From Blautia sp. AF19-10LB (GTDB lineage Bacteria > Bacillota > Clostridia > Lachnospirales > Lachnospiraceae), in assembly GCF_003461245.1 (NCBI RefSeq), contig NZ_QTWS01000011.1, positions 34,155 to 98,154 of the forward strand: 64,000 nt of DNA. The letters are read 5' to 3'. The notes beneath the pieces were generated by a model that was given only the letters and a program-made list of their open reading frames with translations, was not told where the DNA came from and made no database searches. The number at the start of each line of letters is the position of its first letter. The stretch's first letter is position 1. Made by a program: the position numbers and the translations under genes. Below, one piece after another: positions 60,239 through 64,000 of the stretch.

Positions 60239-60964
60239 ATGAATATTATTATATGTGATGATGAAAAAAGTACGTGTGGAGAATTGGAAAGAATGCTAAT
60301 GGAATATGCACGTAAGAATGGAATCTGCTTCAATATAGAAGTGTTTTTCACTGGTGATAGTTTAGCTGATTATTTGGATAAAGAAGTAGTAGATGTTTTG
60401 TTTTTGGATATCGAAATTCCAGGGCTTGATGGAATTATGGTTGGAGATTATATTCGCAGAAAGTTAGAAAATGAATCGATTTTCATTGTGTACATATCTT
60501 CAAAGGAACAATATGCATTACAGCTATTCCAAAACAGACCCTTTGATTTCCTGATCAAACCATTAGAGAAGACAAGGATTTTTAATGTTATGGATAACAT
60601 TTGCCGTATTGCTGGAAAGACGAGCAGAGATTTTGAATATCAAAATAAAGGAACTACATTTCGTATACCTTGTAGAGAAATTCTATATTTTCAGAGCTAT
60701 GGCCGGAAGATCAATATTGTCATGAGAAATGAATCCAGGAGTTTCTATGGAAAATTAACTGATGTTGAAAAAAATGTACCGTCAGGGCTATTTTTGAATA
60801 TTCATAAGTCGTATTTAATTAATTTTAATTATGTTGTTGAGTACACATATGAATGGGTAAAAATAATCAATGGGGATATTTTAAATATCAGTAAAGTGAA
60901 TAGATCTGAAATCCGTAGAAAGATATTGGAGATAGAATGTGATGGACATGGGGAATTTAAATAA
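60239..60964 (+). CDS. LytTR response regulator (AgrA-like)
   Basis: 241 aa. Receiver domain: MNIIICDDEKS acidic pair (D7, D8), phosphoacceptor D57 in VLFLDIEIPG, and the Lys in YISSKEQY. C-terminal LytTR DNA-binding domain from about 140 (RIPCREILYFQSYGRKINIV, LNIHKSYLINFNYV). It matches AgrA/ComE-type regulators that bind paired 9-bp direct repeats. Start 60239 has AAAGG seven bases ahead; ATG 60221 has no ribosome site. It overlaps the kinase gene by 23 bases. It probably activates the agrD-agrB promoter region and perhaps the secreted-protein gene. The region is clearly more AT-rich than the housekeeping genes. Confidence 0.9.
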   Translation: MNIIICDDEKSTCGELERMLMEYARKNGICFNIEVFFTGDSLADYLDKEVVDVLFLDIEIPGLDGIMVGDYIRRKLENESIFIVYISSKEQYALQLFQNRPFDFLIKPLEKTRIFNVMDNICRIAGKTSRDFEYQNKGTTFRIPCREILYFQSYGRKINIVMRNESRSFYGKLTDVEKNVPSGLFLNIHKSYLINFNYVVEYTYEWVKIINGDILNISKVNRSEIRRKILEIECDGHGEFK

Positions 60965-62219
60965 TATATTACTTGAAATATTAGCTACCGGGGTAAGATT
61001 TTATGCCATAAAATGTTTTATAGATATTTTTTTATCGAAAGATGAATATCAATGCAAATATACATGGGTTCTTTATGTAATTGCATGCTTGTGGACAAGT
61101 ATTATTTATGAAATATTTAAAATGCCTGTATTGAATATAATTTCAAATTTAACAGCAATTTTTTTATTAGTTTGTCTGTACAAGGTGAAAATGTCAAGAA
61201 AATTGCTCATTACGGTCATGATATATGCGGTAAATGTATTAGTTGATAGTATTGTAGTGCTTTCGTTTACAAAATATACGGTTGGAGATTCGGTAAATCA
61301 GATTTATGAATGTATAACAAGCCTTGTGATTTTGATTATAGCGATCGCACTGGAGCGTACTATTCCTATAGAAAAGGATATTTATCTTCCTGTTGTTTAT
61401 AGGATTTCTTTAGGTGCCGTACCGGTAATAAGCATTGGGTGTTTGTACTATATGGTCATAACCGGAACGAAATTAAAAATGACAGTCGTTGTTGTTGCTG
61501 CCTGCATATTGTTCATTAATATTTTAATTTTCTATTTATATAATTCATTGATTCAGTTTTATTCTGCACATATTGAGAAAAAAATGCTGGAACAGATGGT
61601 AGAAGTATATTCTTATCAGCTGGACGTTGCTAGAGAGTCTCAGAAACAGGTGAACTCGCTTAGGCATGACATGAAGCATCATATTATTGAATTGCAGTCT
61701 ATGTTAAAGAATACTAATAATCCAGAAATAATAAAATATTTGCAGGACATGGAAAAATTTATGTTGAATCCAAAAGAATACGTTTCAACAGGAAATAAAG
61801 AGATTGACGGTGTGTTAAATTATCTGTTGAGAAACGCCGAGCAGGTTCTAAAAGATGTGGATATTAAAATAAGGGTACCGGAAAAAATTTACTGGAACGA
61901 TTTTAATATTTGTGCAATACTTGGAAATTTAGTTGATAATGCAGTACGTGAAGCAAGTAAATCAGAAGAAAAGTATTTAAAAATTGATATTCAGACAAAG
62001 AAAGGAATCATGCTGATTCATGTGAAAAATAGTTATTCGGGGAGAATCATTGAGACGGGGAATAAAATTCAAACTTCACAAAAAGAGGTGGCCATTCATG
62101 GTATAGGTCTGGAAAATGTGAAAAAAATAGTGAAATCAAATGGTGGAGAAATTGAAATTGGATATACGGAAAATTATTTTGAGGTAAAAATTTTATTGTA
62201 TTTGTCTAATATTAAATAA
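60942..62219 (+). CDS. AgrC-like sensor histidine kinase (GHKL)
   Basis: 425 aa. Six to seven N-terminal membrane helices (about residues 5-205) form the peptide sensor. A linker coiled coil leads to the phospho-His motif LRHDMKHHI (H242), and a GHKL ATPase domain follows (GNLVDNAVREAS N-box, HGIGLENV G-box). This is the HPK10 architecture of AgrC. ATG 60942 is used; GTG 60939 and ATG 60948 are alternatives, with GGAG at 60928-60931 favouring the first two. It is coupled to the upstream regulator gene and ends at a terminator. Its ligand should be the AgrD-derived peptide encoded downstream. Confidence 0.9.
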   Translation: MDMGNLNNILLEILATGVRFYAIKCFIDIFLSKDEYQCKYTWVLYVIACLWTSIIYEIFKMPVLNIISNLTAIFLLVCLYKVKMSRKLLITVMIYAVNVLVDSIVVLSFTKYTVGDSVNQIYECITSLVILIIAIALERTIPIEKDIYLPVVYRISLGAVPVISIGCLYYMVITGTKLKMTVVVVAACILFINILIFYLYNSLIQFYSAHIEKKMLEQMVEVYSYQLDVARESQKQVNSLRHDMKHHIIELQSMLKNTNNPEIIKYLQDMEKFMLNPKEYVSTGNKEIDGVLNYLLRNAEQVLKDVDIKIRVPEKIYWNDFNICAILGNLVDNAVREASKSEEKYLKIDIQTKKGIMLIHVKNSYSGRIIETGNKIQTSQKEVAIHGIGLENVKKIVKSNGGEIEIGYTENYFEVKILLYLSNIK

Positions 62220-62228
62220 GTTTTATTT

Positions 62229-62273
62229 GAGACTCTTGAGATTGAAAGGAATTCAACGAAAGAGTCTCCTTTT
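62229..62273 (+). terminator. Terminator after the AgrC-like gene
   Basis: GAGACTCTT (62229-62237) pairs with AAGAGTCTC (62260-62268), then CTTTTAT. It separates the two-component genes from agrD-agrB. Confidence 0.82.
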
Positions 62274-62380
62274 ATATAACAACCATTTTTAGCAATAAAA
62301 AGTCTATTTTTTACAAGCTTCAAATTGAAAGGAATAAATGTGCTATGATGCAGGTATTAAATAACAAGGAGGTTCACAAT

Positions 62381-62539
62381 ATGAACAAGAAAGTAGTTGA
62401 ATATGGAAAAAAAGTAATTGGTAAATTGGCAAAGACAATTGCGGTTAAAGATGCTAATACAACTTGTCCTTTTCTGGGATATCAGCCAGATCTTCCGGAT
62501 TCTGTAAAAAAACTAGGTAAAACTAAACCTAGAAAGTGA
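62381..62539 (+). CDS. agrD: AgrD-like cyclic lactone autoinducer peptide precursor
   Basis: 52 aa. An amphipathic N-terminal helix (MNKKVVEYGKKVIGKLAKTI) anchors the precursor. The core NTTCPFLG carries the ring cysteine C29. The recognition tail YQPDLPDSVKKL has the clostridial AgrD signature (Y/E-x-P-x-x-P...L). The product is predicted to be a thiolactone such as a ring from C29 to G33 or Y34, with a short N-terminal exotail. AAGGAGG lies eight bases ahead; the longer frame from 62345 is rejected. A conserved basic extension (GKTKPRK) follows the tail. Confidence 0.88.
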   Translation: MNKKVVEYGKKVIGKLAKTIAVKDANTTCPFLGYQPDLPDSVKKLGKTKPRK

Positions 62540-62616
62540 AATAGTAGAATTATCTTTGGTAAACATCAGAGATTATTACTAGAAGGATAATCATATAAGG
62601 ACAGGAGACATATATA

Positions 62617-63174
62617 TTGTCGGAGAAAATAGCGAGAAGCATAGGGAAAAATTCAGAGGAAATAGAGATAATTCAGTATGGATTACATCAGGCGTTTTTT
62701 ATGCTGATTAATTTCATAACAATCATTATATGTGGGCTATTATGGCAGGAACTGATATTTTCTCTGGTTCTTTTTACCGCAATTTATTTTATAAGACCAT
62801 ATGCCGGAGGATATCATGCTGATACAGAGATACGTTGCTACTTTTTGTCGGTAGGTGTTATGAATTTAGCAATGATGTGTAGACATATATGGAGTGGAAC
62901 AGAAAGCACATTTTATTGTATTTATTGGATTGCGGGTATATTTATATGGATAAATGCTCCTGTTACGAATCCAAGAAATAAATTGAGCGAAACAGAAATA
63001 GCAGCATATGCAAACAAAACTAAAATGTATCTGATTATTTTTAGTGTGCTGTTTGTATTAGCTGTTTTTGGGAAGAAACAAATTTTGCTGGATGGGATTT
63101 TATACGCAACTCTTTGTATTGCAATGGCTATGATATCAGGAAAAGTGAAATATAGTAGAAAGCTAGAACAGTGA
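62617..63174 (+). CDS. agrB: AgrB-like accessory gene regulator protease
   Basis: 185-aa membrane cysteine endopeptidase that trims AgrD and forms the thiolactone. The active site is visible: RPYAGGYHADT with H67 and, seven residues on, C74 (EIRCYF), the same spacing as His77/Cys84 of Staphylococcus AgrB. Four to six hydrophobic helices follow. It starts at TTG 62617 behind ACAGGAGA. It directly follows agrD, so the local order is agrA-agrC-agrD-agrB, reversed relative to the staphylococcal operon. Confidence 0.9.
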   Translation: MSEKIARSIGKNSEEIEIIQYGLHQAFFMLINFITIIICGLLWQELIFSLVLFTAIYFIRPYAGGYHADTEIRCYFLSVGVMNLAMMCRHIWSGTESTFYCIYWIAGIFIWINAPVTNPRNKLSETEIAAYANKTKMYLIIFSVLFVLAVFGKKQILLDGILYATLCIAMAMISGKVKYSRKLEQ

Positions 63175-63255
63175 GATGATTTATACGCATACAGATGAAG
63201 TGGATATTATTTTAAGCATGAGGAGCATTTTTGTAATTCAAAATGAAGAACGGAA

Positions 63256-63419
63256 ATGATTAAAAAATAATTATATTACAAAGTGTAGAAAGTCAGATTG
63301 GATTTGGTGAATTAGAACAAATACAATCGTGCGGAACAGGTGGTTTATGTACTTGTAGAGCTTATGATAATAGTTGTACGGATAAGAAAAGACGAAAGGA
63401 GCATATTTATGCAAAATAG
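63256..63419 (+). pseudogene. Possible Cys-rich peptide gene, shifted at an A6 run
   Basis: ATG 63256 gives MIKK and then a stop. If one base were added in the A6 run (63262-63267), the frame would read IIILQSVESQIGFGELEQIQ then SCGTGGLCTCRAYDNSC and TDKKRRKEHIYAK to TAG 63419. The second frame is open for 51 codons with no ATG or GTG start of its own. The product would be a short leader-like stretch plus a core with four cysteines, the shape of a ribosomally made modified peptide. It overlaps the next gene start by 11 bases. It may be a broken gene, a slippage product or chance; I rate it as uncertain. Confidence 0.35.
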
Positions 63420-63801
63420 AAAATTTAAAAAATTATCAACTTTTATAGCTGTTACAATGCTGTCAGTAGCAACAGTGGGAACAACAGCTTTTGCTAGTCC
63501 GCAGATGTTGTTTGATTCTGAAGAAGGAATAGGCATAGAGGTACATTGCTCAAATCCTAATGCTAGAAGTGAAATTAATGATAACCATACCAGTGTTTTG
63601 GGCGGGACACTATGGACCACATGGAGAACTAAAACATATAGAGCTAATTATGATCATGCTAAAAAAGAACATAGATGTACAGCTCAAAATGGTAATGGTG
63701 TAACATCTCGAAGTGACTGGACTGTTGCAGGAAGGACTGCTCGAACTGACTTCATCTCACAAACACTTGCTAATAATAGAAGCTATGCAAGTACTAAATA
63801 A
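63409..63801 (+). CDS. Secreted lactococcin-972-like bacteriocin family protein
   Basis: 130 aa. A signal peptide (MQNRKFKKLSTFIAVTMLSV...) ends at TTAFA-SP, residues 29/30. The mature part has GGTLWTTW (65-72), YRANYDHAKKEHRC (77-90) and a C-terminal SDWTVAGRTARTDF. This follows the lactococcin 972 pattern: GGt.w..g, then S/N-x-Y-x-H and K-x-H, then aGxxA. Two cysteines (47, 90) could pair. ATG 63409 is set by GAAAGGAG seven bases ahead; the longer frame from 63340 lacks a signal peptide. It sits just behind agrD-agrB, so quorum-controlled secretion is plausible. No immunity gene is seen before the window ends. Confidence 0.65.
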   Translation: MQNRKFKKLSTFIAVTMLSVATVGTTAFASPQMLFDSEEGIGIEVHCSNPNARSEINDNHTSVLGGTLWTTWRTKTYRANYDHAKKEHRCTAQNGNGVTSRSDWTVAGRTARTDFISQTLANNRSYASTK

Positions 63802-64000
63802 AAAGTTCGTTTCTAAGAAAAATAAACATTTATCTATTTATCCAATTATAAAGCTCCTCACAATTGTACGAAACTGCTATGACTCTCCATTAAATATATG
63901 ACATTAGAAGAAAGAATTGCTTGATTACCCCTTGTGAAAGCCTTAACTTGACCCATAAGTAATCATAGATATTTATATGTTCCCATGTTATACTAAAGAA

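Noticed and set aside
63340-63408. Longer start for the lactococcin-like protein
   Set aside because: The extension MVYVLVELMIIVV... precedes the true signal peptide and has no ribosome site, whereas GAAAGGAG sits seven bases before ATG 63409.
60009-63874. ATTGTACGAAAC at 60009-60020 and 63863-63874 as possible mobile-element ends around the agr locus
   Set aside because: A 12-base match is expected by chance many times in 64 kb, and neither copy has flanking structure.
63802-64000. Gene content at the window end
   Set aside because: No convincing ORF or ribosome site; a TATACT near 63989 may belong to a promoter of a gene beyond the window but lacks a good -35.

Overview
The window reads as chromosomal DNA of an anaerobic Bacillota, most probably a Lachnospiraceae (Blautia/Dorea/Ruminococcus-like). 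The signs are strong AGGAGG ribosome sites, consensus SigA promoters with 17-base spacers, the gene orders plsX-rnc-smc-ftsY and ylxM-ffh-rpsP-khpA-rimM-trmD, a T-box riboswitch, pyrophosphate-linked glycolysis enzymes (pfp, ppdK) and an acetate pathway (pta-ackA). The genus is inference. No rRNA, tRNA or CRISPR array was seen.

Layout. 1-5409: polA (start cut off by the window), coaE, a WalJ-like metallo-beta-lactamase protein, an ACT-domain protein and a UPF0210/DUF711 protein. 5469-8621: a T-box leader with a probable UGG (Trp) specifier ahead of a three-gene ABC importer (trpXYZ type). 8639-9967 (minus): tmcAL. 10127-13400: pta, ackA, a YceD/DUF177 protein and rpmF. 13476-22832: an unusual apparent operon encoding an unknown cytoplasmic protein, a secreted protein, three consecutive membrane-anchored Ser/Thr kinase-like proteins (the first a pseudokinase), a small von Willebrand A (VWA) protein and a second secreted protein. 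22862-26139: a MATE exporter and an ABC-F ATPase. 26294-36500: plsX, rnc, smc, ftsY, threonine deaminase, a ParB-like/BMP fusion protein and a phosphoesterase.

36501-38057 is a low-GC islet between 22-bp perfect direct repeats. It holds a 27-residue type I toxin gene that ORF finders miss, a predicted antisense RNA, an orphan Phd/YefM antitoxin and degraded small genes. 38054-53915 returns to housekeeping: ylxM, ffh, rpsP, khpA, rimM, trmD, queA, an M16C peptidase, era, recO, glyQS, pfp and ppdK. 54032-55405 is a second MATE exporter.

55436-60010 is a mobile-element graveyard: the tail of an EAL-domain gene, an IS66 element with a dead transposase, an integrase fragment, a truncated DDE transposase and a nonsense-mutated DUF6431-like gene. 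60239-63801 is an AT-rich Agr-type peptide quorum-sensing locus: LytTR response regulator, AgrC-like kinase, AgrD-like pro-peptide and AgrB-like protease, followed by a possible Cys-rich peptide and a secreted lactococcin-972-like protein.

The two best candidates for undescribed biology are the pseudokinase/kinase/kinase/VWA/secreted-protein operon, whose ectodomains share one repeated module, and the Agr locus with its downstream secreted candidates.
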